Below are positions 35,561 to 47,289 of a stretch of DNA of 64,000 nt, in pieces. The position numbers were made by a program, and so were the translations under genes. How positions within the stretch are numbered: the stretch's first letter is position 1; each line of letters starts with the position of its first letter. The stretch is from Areca catechu. Lineage: Eukaryota; Streptophyta; Magnoliopsida; Arecales; Arecaceae. The stretch spans positions 42,518,354 through 42,582,353 of the forward strand of contig CM038044.1 in the NCBI GenBank assembly GCA_021397845.1, read 5' to 3'. The notes under the pieces were generated by a model. That model worked only from the letters and a program-made list of their open reading frames with translations, searched no databases and was not told where the DNA came from.

Positions 35561-36766
35561 ATACCTTAAACTTACAAAAAAACAAAAAAAAATACAAAAA
35601 AAAAATTTTTTTTGGGCGTACCGGTTTGGACCTGTATGCCCCGTCGTACCGTGTGTCGGCACGGTATGATTCGGTACCGAACCGGTACCGGCCGGCCACC
35701 GGTATGGCACCCGGTACCAGTTCGCCGAACCTTGGCTATATATATATTTTTAAGATACTGAAAATATATGAAATGCCACTTTTTCTTCAATATTAGACAT
35801 AAAGTACTATTTATAAGACATATCAAAACTTGGATAAATTAATACGAAATTTATAGTGAGAGTAGCTTATTTTTTCTATAACAATAATTTATAATTATAG
35901 CTTTTTTAATTAATTATTTTATTTTTTAATAATTTTTTAATCTAAAATTAATTTCTAATTTTAAAAATTATGTACTTAATAAAAAAATCAAGATTTTAGC
36001 ATCATTGTGTAGATCTTTCATTGATCTATAACGTATTTTAAAATCATGCCCAAAAAAAATTTGATAGCATTTTTCCTTAATTTTTTATTTTTTATGATTT
36101 AAGTAAATAGGCAAGAGAGAGAAAAAAAGAAGGCAAGCTATACGTACCTTGAATTGACCTTTTTCTTGTAATTTTGGTATTTGATTGGCTTGAAATTAAA
36201 AAAAAAGGAAATTTGCGGTCTTCGTTGAAGCTTTCCTTCCAACGGAGAGCTCTCGGGATTTCAGAGAGCTCTCAGGTTCTTTATAAAGCCCCCTTCAATA
36301 AGTGCATGGTAACTAAAAGAAAAAATCGGTCCGAACCGGATTGAATTGGTCCCGAACCGGCCGAACCGACTGGTTCAGTGCGGTTTGGACTGGTTTATCA
36401 ATTTTTTTTTTTTATTTTCGAAACTGGAGAACTAGTTTTTGGCACTGAACTATGCTAGTTGGCTGTCGGTCCAGTTTGATACGACCTGAATCGGTCAGTA
36501 TGGCACGGTTCGGGAAACCTTGATTGGTACTTAAATCCTTAATAGTTCATTCACTAGACTCTGGCTATTATAGAGGAGAGCATAAAACCAAACAACAGTC
36601 ATGTGCCTTGACTATATGGATGACCTTGGATGAGAGGAAGGGGTGGGCAAATGCTTGGACCAGTCTTGGGGAATGGGTGAGGGGTGTGTTGATTGTTGTC
36701 GTGCACTGGCCATTTGTTAGGGGCATGCTATCTCTCGCATATTGAAGAGAGTGTGATGGAGTGAGC

Positions 36767-37328
36767 AATTGCAAGGCAAAGAGAGCAAGCAATGGAGATA
36801 ATGATAGTGTGAAAGATTGTTAAACAGATAGAAAATTCATTGATTGAAATTGTTTCGGACCACAATTCTGAATTCCTGATGACTTCAAATCTTTGCTACC
36901 AATTTAGGTCTAAAGCTGAATCCATCAATGCTTCTATTTTATCAAATATGATTTCAAAACACTAGAAAATTGCTGCAATGTGAAGTCTGAAAACTGTAAG
37001 AACATATAATATATAATATACTTTTCATTAAATTAAAGAAATTTCAAAATTGCAAGGCAAAGAGAGCAAGCAATGGAGATAATGATAGTGTGAAAGATTG
37101 TTAAACAGATAGAAAATTCATTGATTGAAATTGTTTCGGACCACAATTCTGAATTCCTGATGACTTCAAATCTTTGCTACCAATTTAGGTCTAAAGCTGA
37201 ATCCATCAATGCTTGTATTTTATCAAATATGATTTCAAAACACTAGAAAATTGCTGCAATGTGAAGTCTGAAAACTGTAAGAACATATAATATATAATAT
37301 ACTTTTCATTAAATTAAAGAAATTTCAA
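36767..37328 (+). repeat. 281-bp tandem duplication, near identical
   Basis: Two copies, 36767-37047 and 37048-37328, start aattgcaaggcaaagagagc and end aaagaaatttcaaaa. I saw one base difference (gcttctatttt against gcttgtatttt). There is no gene in it. It lies just right of hAT A in intron 3 and must be recent, or may reflect an assembly error. Confidence 0.92.
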
Positions 37329-38914
37329 AATATAATTGTGATAACTAAGCTAGCTAAAGATAAATACATTATAGTCTTCTGCTTTATGGCTCTCATCATG
37401 GAGATCTTCTGGATATCTATTTGTTTGCTGCATCATTGGCTCTCAAATTTGATGGTGGGGAATAACAAGAAGTGTTTTTGTAGGACCTCTGGTTTTGATC
37501 AACCCAAGATAAGCATGTCCATTAATATCAAGATAGTGGAAAATTTTAGAATATTGAGAAACAAAAAAACTGTGGGAGCACTAGCTTGTAGGACATACAT
37601 TTATTGACTCTGTGCTGTAAATATAACCAAATCTTATGTTGAATTTTGAATTTTCCTTTAGTGGATTTTCATATCTAGAACTTCTGCCATTGAGGTATTT
37701 GAGGAATTTCAAATTTAAAAATGTGCTTATTTTTTATCGAGAGATTGGTAGATGATTGATCTTTAATTTTCTGATTGGAGTGGATCTTCCATGTGTATCC
37801 TTTCATCAAATGGGATATTTAATTTTGAATCCAGTCCTAGTCTAATTGAACTCCCTTAGGATTGCTGGCCTCAAATTCTTTTCTAGCCTCTCTCTTAGCC
37901 ATTTCAACAAAGATAGTGGGTTCCCTCCTGCATCTGTTTCTTTTTATGGCTTTTACTAGATACAGGATGATAATTGCCCAATGAGGAAACTGACCTTTGT
38001 TCTTCCACTATCTTGTTTGCTTTCTAGTTCTGCGATCTTCATCATCCTGATGCTTTCCATTGCCTTGTCCTTACAATCTTCATCAAGAACATCACCATCA
38101 CCACACTCTTGCATACAAAATCTCCTGTCCACTATCCTCTCTCTCTCTCTCTCTTGTCCCATTACTAAAGTGGGATTAACCAACTGACTTAGTGCTTGGA
38201 GTGATTTACAGCCTTTAATTTTTCAATCGAGTTGGGATAAACCAAGGTCAGGCTAGGCCAGCCTTAAGGCCGCACATTTAAAGCAGATAAAAGGCCATTG
38301 CTTAGACTGGCCTGGTCATTTTTGGTTTAGGTGGGGTTTTATAGAGCTAGAGATTTTGCTAATGTAGAAAAATCTTTGGTTGTTGTTTTGCTATATTAGC
38401 ATTGGAAGAATCCTCAATCTCTTGGAAGTCCAATTTTTGGAGTATAGTCTGGTCTATAGTTTTAAATTGAGAGGAATTTGCTCCTGATGAGTTTTATATA
38501 CAGAAATAAAAATTCTCTGGTTCTTTTCTCTCACCCATCATTACCTTTTTTGGTAGCTGATCTGTAGTGTCCTAGGACATGTTGTGTTCCTTAGTGTTGG
38601 AGTGTTTAACATATGTCAAAAATCAGATTGAAAGCAAATTTCAGATTTTATTATATTTTTGGTGGATGGTGATCTAAGTTGTCTCAAATTTTGTAAAGTT
38701 GCCTGTCATTTTGATTCTAACTCCTTTGAGATGTAAATCTTGAGAAAACTTGGCTTTGTAACCTCCTATGTAATTAAATTATGTTTGAAGAATGGAAGTT
38801 CATCAATATTTCGAGCTAATTATTAAGGTAGAAAGTTTTCTAGAAAGAACACTAAATCATCATGAGGATGTTTCACTTTGGAGTATGTTTTGATGGGTTT
38901 ATAATGGTAGTACC

Positions 38915-39283
38915 TAGAGTTTTAAGAATCATCCCGAACTATACTGGGTAAGAACTGGTGCGGCTCGGTCTTAAAACCGGGCTGGGATGCCGGACAGTCC
39001 AAAAACATCCAAACTGGACCGGTTTGGGACGGTTTAGTATGGTACACAGTACACACTGATACATATCGGTTTAGTCTGGTATGCGCCAGTTCAATCCAGT
39101 TAGGGCTCGGTTTGGCCTGGTTTGGATCTGGTTCGGATCGGATAATATAGTCATGAGAGAGGAAGAGTTTTTTCTCACTTTTACTAAGGTTGGTACATGT
39201 ACCAGTATGGTACGGTATGGTACCGTATCGTACCATACCATCACTGACTGGTACGGGCTCCGGTACTGGTTCAGTGATCTTTG
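38915..39283. mobile_element. GGTACC-family hAT-type MITE, perfect TSD
   Basis: The element starts TAGAGTTTTAAGAATC and ends GGTTCAGTGATCTTTG, both fitting the hAT terminal pattern YARNG. The flanks are gtagtacc on both sides (38907-38914 and 39284-39291), a perfect 8-bp duplication. The interior carries ggtttggtctgg and accgtatcgtacc words shared with the copies at 19276 and 40293. Confidence 0.82.
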
Positions 39284-39318
39284 GTAGTACCAGCAAATTG
39301 AATCATTAGTGTGTACCC

Positions 39319-39915
39319 CAAGGTTTTAAATACCGGTGAATTGAATTTGTACCATTTTTTCCCCCATAGGAGCCATATGATATCAGTATGCTACTAATAT
39401 TGTCTGTACATATCAAAACTATTAGCTTTCAAAAAATTAAAAAACCATTGGTATTGGCTGGTACACTTGGTAGGGTACCATCGAAACTATTGGTACAATA
39501 TTGGTATTGAGGTTTTACATCTCGATGGGGTAGGGGGCATCTTGTCCATTCCGTTCTTGTGAGAAAATGGGATTGGAACGGGTTTGGGATTGCAAAACCC
39601 ATCTACATGGGGAGAGAAGGGGATTCGTGAAAGGAAAGATGAAGAAAAGGAAAAAGTGAAGGGAAAGAAGAAGCAAAATATTAAAAAAAGAAAGGAAGGG
39701 AGAAGAAAAAAAAGGAAAAAGGAAAGAAAAGAAAAGAAGGCAGAAGAAAAAAAAAAGGAAAGAAAGAAAAAAAAGAAATGAAAGAAGAGTTGAGTGACAG
39801 AGGATATCTACCGGGATGCATGCTTGTGATTGCTCTTGGGATGAGATGGGATAATGAAGTATCTTGTTCCATGGAGAAACTGAGACACCTTTGTCCTATG
39901 GGATTTAAAACTTTG
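39319..39915. mobile_element. Composite MITE-like region with polypurine tract
   Basis: The ends CAAGGTTTTAAATACC and GGGATTTAAAACTTTG are inverted repeats of hAT-MITE type. The left third holds ggtac words and the right third the gggat words of the other family, so two MITEs may be fused or nested. Between them is an almost pure purine tract on the + strand (about 39598-39782). The flanking octamers do not match. The Lys/Glu-rich frame in the tract is an artefact. Confidence 0.45.
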
Positions 39916-40292
39916 ATTGTATGATTGCTTTGGCATCCCAACACTTGTACTCATGCTGGTCACATGTCAAAATAGTATGGTACTAGTCATACCATCCCAT
40001 TATGGCATGTTTTGAAACCATGGCATGCGTTATTCATGCTTATCTCTAAATGATCCTAATCATGGCTTTCATCTTCATATGCTTCCTTTTGGAAGTATTT
40101 GCACCTATTATAATTTTTTCTTATATCGTCATACGTGAACAATGATTTGGACACTTTTATTTCTAAATTATACAAAATAGTGAGTTGGATGCTGATGAAA
40201 CACATTTGATTGCCTAGTAGTCACCATCCGCATGTAAATACACCTACTCATGATAAAAGATTTATCAACATGTCAACACATATACTCGTGAT

Positions 40293-40613
40293 CAGGGTTT
40301 GTAGTTCCGTCTCGTACTGCCCGGTACAGGGCGTACCATACCGTATCGGCCAAGAGCCGGTACGGTTCATATATATAAAACGGTCCGGCATTCGGACCGT
40401 TAAAAAAAATTAAATTCCATATGGTATGGTACGGTACTGTAGTGTACCGTACCATACCGCCCGGTTCAGTCCGGTTTAGGCTCGGTTCGGGTCTGGTTCA
40501 TATTTGGTTCAACAAGTCCTGCTTGAGAGGGAGGAGAAAGAGAGTTTTTTCTCAATTTTTTATTCTCGGTACACGTACCGGTACGGGCCCCGGTACCAGT
40601 TCAGCGATCCTTG
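40293..40613. mobile_element. GGTACC-family hAT-type MITE (321 bp)
   Basis: It starts CAGGGTTTGTAGTTCCG and ends CAGTTCAGCGATCCTTG. The flanks ctcgtgat and ttcgtgag agree at six of eight positions, a decayed 8-bp duplication. The interior has the family words accgtaccataccg and gtaccggtacggg plus the shared segment gcttgagagggaggagaaag. Confidence 0.78.
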
Positions 40614-41578
40614 TTCGTGAGAAATGATTTGTCAACCACATACATGTGCAAGAAGCTCTGCAAATATGCTCTTTTTTTTTTTACCAAAACTAGAATGATT
40701 CAGCATACCACATCAATAGGTAAGAACTTTGGACCATGCATCATGGTCTGAAGGTCCTAGACAAATGTTAATATTTCTACCACCATAAAAACCATCTGCT
40801 ATTGCTTACCATATCATAGGTGACAAATTATTGAGACATGCTTTGTTCACATGTTTGCACAGATTTTAATGTTTTTGGTAATGACCTGTACCAGGTGGTA
40901 TTGGGCATACTGTACGAAGCTGGTATGGTATTTGGCTCGGTGTGCCCTGTACTGATGCTGTATAGATGCTATGTTGACTCCAACAGCGTACCTTGTGTTG
41001 GTTTGGGGGGTAATTTGTCTTATCTGTGAATTACCCACGGGGCCCAAAACTGAGATGTAAATCATTGGACTGGGTTTCTTATACCTACACATGACCAGGA
41101 TCAGTTTTTCTGGCTGCTGATGTGAATGTGCATGAATGCAACATGGAGTATGCTTAGGGCTTTTAGGCCTTCATCAGTGAGAGGAGAGCGTGTATCATGT
41201 GGCATGTATGTGTGAGAAACCCAGCCATAGCTGCAGCACTCTCCAAACTTCAAAGAATAGCAGTCAAAAACTTTAAACTAGTCAATAACAAGTTCTGTAA
41301 CCATAGAGTTCCATGCTTTACTGGCAGCCAGAACCTTCTTTCATGTATAATTGTCCTATTGCTAATCAGTCTAGTGTCAGTTTCTTTTTTTGTACTATCT
41401 AAACATGAGATATACGTTCTGAAAAATAAATCAAATAATATTATTTTCTTCTGCTTCATTATCCAAGTTAGCATCTTTCTTTTTGATAAGAAACTTGACA
41501 TTTCTAGTGTTACCATTGCACCTTGGCTTTATTTGTATTCCTGATTCAGAACTTCCAGTTCTATTTTGAATAATTTAG

Positions 41579-41644
41579 GTCAAACCTGAAGTTCTCAGTT
41601 GGTCGCCTCGAATAATTCTTTTCCATAATTTCTTAAGCACAGAG
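41579..41644 (+). CDS. P4H1: Prolyl 4-hydroxylase (P4H1-like), exon 4
   Basis: Between the acceptor aatttag and donor GTATGA lie 66 bases reading VKPEVLSWSPRIILFHNFLS and TE. This is the opening of the P4H catalytic domain, matching VKPEVVSWSPRIIVLHDFLS in Arabidopsis P4H1. It starts and ends on codon boundaries. Together the four exons give 76 codons without a stop. The next expected exon, beginning near ECDYL, was not found up to 64000. Confidence 0.9.
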
Positions 41645-43134
41645 GTATGAGTAATTCTTGCTGATGCCTTTTTTTGTTATATCTTTTTCTTTTTATTTTC
41701 TGGAGTTAATTATTATGCAGGGATTTTAAATATTTGTTGGTGAGATTTTTTAGTCATTGATGACATCATTCTTTATGTTCTTTTATGAAATATGGCATGG
41801 CCTGTAGCACCTTTTCCCATGTCCTTTTCTAATTTAGTCTTTTTTTTTTCATGGGATACTTGATTGAGCATTCTTTGTTCGCTTTGCCAATATCTGGTAA
41901 TATTTTTTTGAAATTATGATCAAATATTTGTTTAGTTGAACTTAGGACTATGAATTATGTTCACTGAATAATTGTTTGATTTTTTGGCCTAACTACTAGT
42001 GCATTTTTTGGTAAGTGTTCTTATAACTATAATTTGGGATAAGAATCTATACATCTAATTTCTGAACCAAAATTTCCGTGAATTTCATTTTCTTTGTCAA
42101 ATTGTTGATATACCTTATTTTCTGTGTGAAGCCATTTGAAAGTTGATGCCATGCTCTCTAATGATTATTTGATCTATAGCACTGATAATGCATTATATCC
42201 TTGGAAAAAATAGCTTGAGATTCATCTTAACATGTTTTAGTTATTTTTTTGCACTAAAATTTTTCTAGCAAGTGGTAACCAAGGTTAGAGAAATCTATTT
42301 GAGCTCCCTTTCAATGTCAAAGCATAATGTTTCTAGGATTCTTGCATTAATTTAATGGTTTGGATCTAAAAATAGTTTCAGTATGTTAACAATAAATTCT
42401 AGGGAATTAAGAAATAAGAAAGTTTGAAATAAAATAAAAGGCAAATCAGGATGATTAATTAGATAGTAGTTTGCATTCTAATTTGTTTGATTATAATCAA
42501 ACATGCACAAGTTTACTAACTAAAGTTTTAAATAAATTATTATTGAAATCTCAAAATAATGAATACAAATGCTCATTAATAAGAATGACTATAAAAAAAT
42601 TGAATATCTAAGGCATTCAGTGTCAAAACCAGGGTTTGCCTAATCGACCAGAACAACTTGGATTAGAGTGTTCTAATCTGAACAGTGTGAATTTGGGTCA
42701 ATTAGGCCTTTCTGGTTGGTAAGTGGCCCGAACCACTCAGAATTGAGTGGAACTACTTGATTTGGAGGAGTTCAAGCCACCTTGTGATTAATAAGAGAGG
42801 ACATGACAGTGTTGTAGGCTTTTCACCATTGATATAATATGCAGATTAGGGTCCTTGGCTGTATCTAGATCCTCATCATTCATTGGATCCTATTTTTCAC
42901 GGTCAAGGTTTGACCGGTTTGCATATCTTCAGTCTAAGACACGATATTTATGCAGCTATTATCCTCCACTGCTTTAGTCAGATTATGGGTTAGATTTTGC
43001 TGCTTCCATCTTCTCTTACATGAGGGTGGGATAGTTATTCTAATATCAAATGGAGGATCAATATCAAGGTAGCTATCCAAGAGGCTTAGATTATTTGATG
43101 GTAGGTGGGCATGATATTTGGGTTGGAGTAATGT

Positions 43135-43840
43135 AATGATCTGATTGGAGAGAAGGAAGATTTTCTTCAACCTGCTCAACTTGAATCTCACAAAAAAAAA
43201 AAAGGTAAAAAAGAAGAGAATTTTTGAAAGTAGGGCATAAGTCTCTTTTCTTTTTTATATTTTCTCCCATAAAAATTGAGGTACATAGCTTTTATTCATA
43301 ATAGTGAGGTCTATCTATACATAATTTGGGTTGAATTGCTCTTCTCATATTCTAGAAGGACGTCCATCTTTGAATAAGCTAGATTGGACTCATTTTCCTA
43401 ACTTAAATAGAACTAGATGTCGAAAACATATAATAAATATAAAAAATTATAAAATTATAGTAGATAGATCTTGACTTCTATATCAACTTTGCCCTTTATT
43501 GCTCTATCCAATTTTTCATAGATTAGAAGATAAGCTTTAGTCAAAGTCTTTTTCCAAAAAAATTGGTTTGACTAGCCTATTTTAAGATCAAAACAATGTA
43601 ATTTTGGTTCGATTTTGCTCTTTTTGAGGCTAGCCGAAAGTTGTAGAGCTCGAAAAGATATTTATTTTTTTTTAAAAAAATCATCTCAATCAAATATCGT
43701 ATGACCAAGTTATGACCTCTTAAAATTAGACATGTGATTCGATCTCCTGATATGGTGGATCTTGCTTCTAGATTATCCAGCTTTTACTCGTAGTGGCCAA
43801 AGTGATTTACATTAAGTCTGACGATCCTCTTGAATTAGGG
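43135..43840 (-). mobile_element. 3' LTR of decayed gypsy element (approximate)
   Basis: It aligns in order with 48063-48770 through shared words: gaagatttt at the start, aatagtgaggtct, taatttgggttgaattg, then tttgccttttattgctc-like, and gatcctct near the end. The TATA equivalent is mutated (tattcataatag). Confidence 0.65.
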
Positions 43841-43954
43841 CTCTCCTTGTTTGTGGAATTTAGCTTTAGCTAAATCAAAATTGAAGGTGGGAAAATGCCT
43901 ACTTCCTCGTCTCATGATTAAATCATCTGGCTTTGCTGAAAGATAGTTCTAGCC

Positions 43955-44150
43955 ATGGTTTTTTGAATTGTGCCAAACCCCTCTGTTTAGCTTGTGTCGA
44001 ACTGTACTGGCAGGAACCACCTGGTTTGGTTGTTGGAATCAATTCTAGGGTCAAATCAAGAGGAATAGTGCCAAATCGGGTAGTTTGGCATGGTTCTCGA
44101 CTGAATCAGGCAGTTCAGCCTGGTTTCGATATTATTTCTTTTAAGATGGT
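43955..44150. mobile_element. Possible GGTACC-family MITE remnant
   Basis: Words such as ggttcgg-like tggttctcgactg, aaccacctggtttgg and gttcagcctggttt suggest an old relative of the GGTACC MITEs. Ends and duplications are not visible. Confidence 0.3.
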
Positions 44151-44676
44151 TGGGATGAGAGAAGGTTCGAGACCTCTCCTCTTTTGATTTGTTTCTATAG
44201 TGAAAAAAAGAGAAACACAAGAAAAATATTGAGAAATTAAAGATTAATTATAAGAGAGCTTTTTTTTTACTGTCCTTGTAAAGGTCTATAAATATCTTAT
44301 TTTGTCCATATGAGTTTTTTGAAGTATTTGATTTTGGATGATCAATTTATCAAAAATCTCAATAATATCCTAATCTAAATCTATCAAATATGACCGATTT
44401 CATATCCTATTCTACTTTAAGTTGATTTTTATCAAACAAATTTATTTTTTAATTTTTTTTAATTTGATGAAGGTTAATGCGTTTGATTTGGAAAGATTTA
44501 CAAAAATTTACTGCTTGTTTCCATTTAAAATTTTTGATCATGAATACCACAGTTATCAAAATTTGCAAGTTTTTTGTATAAAAAAAATACTTGCTTAGGA
44601 TTTTTTGCTTGAATTAGCTAGTAGATGCTCACGAATATCCCAGCCTGGTTATTATTTTAGAAAAGTAATGTACCAT

Positions 44677-45500
44677 TATGGCTATTATATAAAAATGGAG
44701 GAAAGGATAACCATGGTTGTATAAAGATAGAAATGGATCAACATATTTGACAAAAAGGGGACATGGAAAAAATCATATTAGCCATTTCAAACCATAATAG
44801 TATATCTCATAGTATTCAACGATTCAGCTATGATTATTATATAAAAATGGATGAAAGTGCGTTATATAAAGACGGAAATGTATCAAGATATTTGAGAAAA
44901 CAAGTAACCACTTTTCATACCATAATAGATATTTGGAAAAATAAATAATTATATTTTTTCTCGTACTATCATATAAAAATGGAGGAAAGTATATTATATA
45001 AAGAATGGCATCAACATATTTGAAAAATAAAGGGGGTAGCATAAGAACAAATCATATTAGTCATTTCATACCATAATAGTATATTTCGTATTAATTATTT
45101 GTGCTTTAGATAATTTAGCTCTAGCTATTATATAAAAATGGAGAAAAGTATGCTATATCAAGATGGAAAGGCATCAAGATATTTGAAGAAACAAGTAACC
45201 ACATTAGCCATTTCATATTATAATAGATATTTTAAAAGACAACTACTTATATTTTTTCTTATGCTATCATATGAAAATGAAGGAAAATACGTTATATAAA
45301 GATAGAAAGGCATCAACATATTTGGAGAAAAAAGGAACAATACAACAAAAAAGTATATTAACAATTTTATAATATAATAATATATTTTATAGTAATCATC
45401 CATGATTCAGAATGATTCAGCTATGGCTATTATATAAAAATAGAGGAAAGCACGTTATATAAAGAAGAAAAGGCATCAAGACTTTTGGTAAAAAACACGT
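44677..45500. repeat. About 148-bp satellite-like tandem repeat, six copies
   Basis: The word ctattatataaaaatggagg recurs with changes at about 44683, 44835, 44976, 45124, 45270 and 45428. Each is followed by a stretch like gttatataaagatagaaaggcatcaacatatttg. The period varies from about 144 to 152 bp. The array occupies the place where the gypsy pol gene should be. Confidence 0.75.
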
Positions 45501-45603
45501 AACAAGATCGAAATGCATCAATTTATATTTAAAGTCATTCAAGAAATTCTAAAAAAATGATTATATATCCTAAAAAACAAAAATTAAGAAATAAAAAAAA
45601 TTG

Positions 45604-45718
45604 GTGTGCTAGTTTGCTGGCATGCCTGCCCGTACCATGTCGGTATGGTATTGAATCGATACTGTATCATACTAGCTAATGATCAGTATAGATATCGGTA
45701 CCAGTTCTGAAAATCTTG
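45604..45718. mobile_element. GGTACC-family MITE, truncated
   Basis: The words cccgtaccatgtcggtatgg and gatatcggtaccagttctg, with the end aaaatcttg, match the family's right half. No matching flanks were found. It adjoins the broken end of the gypsy pol remnant. Confidence 0.5.
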
Positions 45719-45739
45719 GTTATGGCCTTTATCTTCTTC

Positions 45740-46707
45740 GCTCTTAGGTTTTACTAAACCACTTAGTCTGCTTCTGCATTTAGACTTTGTGGTAGGGACC
45801 ACCCACTTGCTCGTTGTCGATGATGATTATGGTGACTCCTCGATCTTGGTTGATTGGTTGATGGAACTAAAGAATGAGAGCTTGGCCTCTCATGAGTAGT
45901 ATCGGCTTTTTGTACTATCATCACAAATTTATTACATGCATTAACATGCCGCTTCGTCTGAGCAGTAGTTGTGAGGTTTATGCTTTCTTGCATCTTCAAG
46001 GCCTTGATCTTAAACTCCTCTTCCTTTACGAGATAATACTTTTTTTATTGTTTGTAGAAGACTACATCTAGATTCCAAAATCCAAAAATATGAGCTCTCT
46101 AAGATAACCCGGTAAACATTTAAAGATACTATTTCACAAGTTACCTCATCAATATACCTTTTAGTAACGGTGGGGGTGCACAGCTTGGTGATCTTCAATT
46201 AAACATCTTTTTGAATCCAGTTGAGAGGATAAGGGTGTGGATGAGGCTTGGTTTGCAATCCCAGCTTCTGAACTAGATTTTCGAAGATGAGGTTCTTTTG
46301 GCTTCTAGGATCTAGAATAATCTTGATGCTCAGTTTCACTTGGACCTCCAAACGAAAAAGTTCCTTATGTACCCTAAATCTGTCTCAACTCTCAATTGAT
46401 GTTTCAGGTTAGTTCAAATTGGAGTTTGTTTGCTCAAGCTTAGGCAACTCAACCTCCACAACGTTGGGGATTTTTTTCTTTCTTTCTTGCTTCTCGGAAT
46501 CATCATCCTTTGGCTTTCTCCTCTTGGGATGCAACTTGGGAGGAAGTTTTCGAAACTATTCCTTCGTTTGTCCACTAAGGTTACAATGATCGTAATAATT
46601 TTTTTGAGTCACGTTCACTTGCTTCTTGCTTGTCTTCTTTAGGTCGATTCTTTTCTTCAATCCCTATGGCCTTCGCATGAGCTTCACCAATGTCTTCAAC
46701 TTTGATG
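45740..46707 (-). pseudogene. Gypsy gag C-terminus, protease and RT-linker remnant
   Basis: Minus-strand fragments run SIKVEDIGEAHAKAIGIEEK (gag C-terminal region), then a protease block with ILDPRSQKNLIFENLVQKLG. Next are TKRYIDEVTCEIVSLNVYRV with a strand before the RT domain, and INLTTTAQTKRHVNACNKFV. DPGSQKNLIS-type blocks followed by CEVVPLDVCGVILG-type blocks are typical of plant Ty3/gypsy retropepsins and the RT leader. The frame changes several times. The polymerase itself is missing after about 45740. Confidence 0.6.
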
Positions 46708-47288
46708 CTGTGTTTGGTTGGGGTCATGGAAAGGATGGATGGGATTGGAAGGATGGTTCCCATCCATCATTTGGTTCAAAAAATGTTAGCAAGGATAGAT
46801 GAGAAAGGTGGATTGTCCATCCACTTGGGCCCACTAATTTGCATCCTCCCAAATCAAGAAGATGCAGGATGGATGGGATTTGTAAGTAATAAATTATTAT
46901 AATGACCAAGTTATCCCTCATAAATGAATACTTTTTAAGAGCTCATATCTTTTCATCTCTTCTGTACCTATTAAACTAAATTAAATTAAAATTAAAAATT
47001 TATATTTTATATAATTATGAAAAATAGATTTTAAGTATATATTGTATATTGTTTTATTTTATTTATTATTAATAAGTAATATAAATAAATAATAATAATA
47101 CTTTCTTGTTAAAGGGTAGTTTAGTAAAAATATTATATGAATATCATCTATCATCTCTTCCATTCCTCCTATATCAAACATAGGAGGGAATCATTCTCAC
47201 CCATCCTTCTATGTTTCACCAAACAGTCAGAAGGATAGATGGAAGATTCATCTATCCTTTCTACAATCCATCCTCCATACCAAATAGA
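46705..47288. mobile_element. Insertion with gtttggttgg / ggatgg ends (MITE-like)
   Basis: The left end reads gctgtgtttggttggggtca and the right end has caatccatcctccataccaaa. These form a loose inverted repeat of the common plant 'gtttggtt' MITE type, with ggatgg words on both arms and an AT-rich middle. It interrupts the gypsy gag remnant. The target duplication could not be settled, so the superfamily (Harbinger or hAT) is open. Confidence 0.55.
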
Positions 47289-47289
47289 A

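Larger units (their letters stand above)
30783..35734 (+). mobile_element. hAT transposon B, nested in element A
   Basis: The element begins CAAGTTTCACCGAATCGTGC and ends CAGTTCGCCGAACCTTG. It is flanked by gctatata at 30775-30782 and 35735-35742, a perfect 8-bp duplication. Length is 4952 bp. It lies in opposite orientation to A, within A's upstream region, so it arrived later than A. Subterminal aaccgg/ggtacc arrays are present at both ends, and a telomere-like tract is at 35395-35560. The coding region is related to A and C but carries stops. Confidence 0.93.
26618..36522 (-). mobile_element. hAT transposon A, with element B nested inside
   Basis: The ends are CAAGGATCCCGATATCGG on the left and GGTTCGGGAAACCTTG on the right. 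Both sides are flanked by attggtac (26610-26617 and 36523-36530), a perfect 8-bp duplication diagnostic for hAT. Removing element B and its duplication leaves about 4.94 kb. Subterminal regions are dense in ggtacc and aaccgg words, and a telomere-like tract lies inside the left end. The transposase is on the minus strand and broken. It inserted in intron 3 of the P4H gene. Confidence 0.92.
24989..41578 (+). other. P4H1-like intron 3 (about 16.6 kb)
   Basis: The intron runs from GTATGT to ...aatttag. It contains hAT element A with hAT element B nested in it, a 281-bp tandem duplication and MITEs at 38915, 39319 and 40293. The remaining stretches, 24989-26617, 37330-38914 and 40614-41578, show no gene or element I can support. 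Diverged ggtac-type words occur near 26430-26600. Confidence 0.75.

Noticed and set aside
37981..38187. 68-codon frame with a hydrophobic N-terminus
   Set aside because: It could mimic a signal peptide, but there is no family I recognise, and the Ser/Leu-rich tail includes a CT microsatellite. Not supported as a gene.
39584..39781. Lys/Glu-rich 65-codon frame
   Set aside because: It is a product of the polypurine tract.
46430..46902. Small + strand frames across the gypsy remnant
   Set aside because: They are antisense shadows of the gag/protease remnant and cross the MITE-like insertion.
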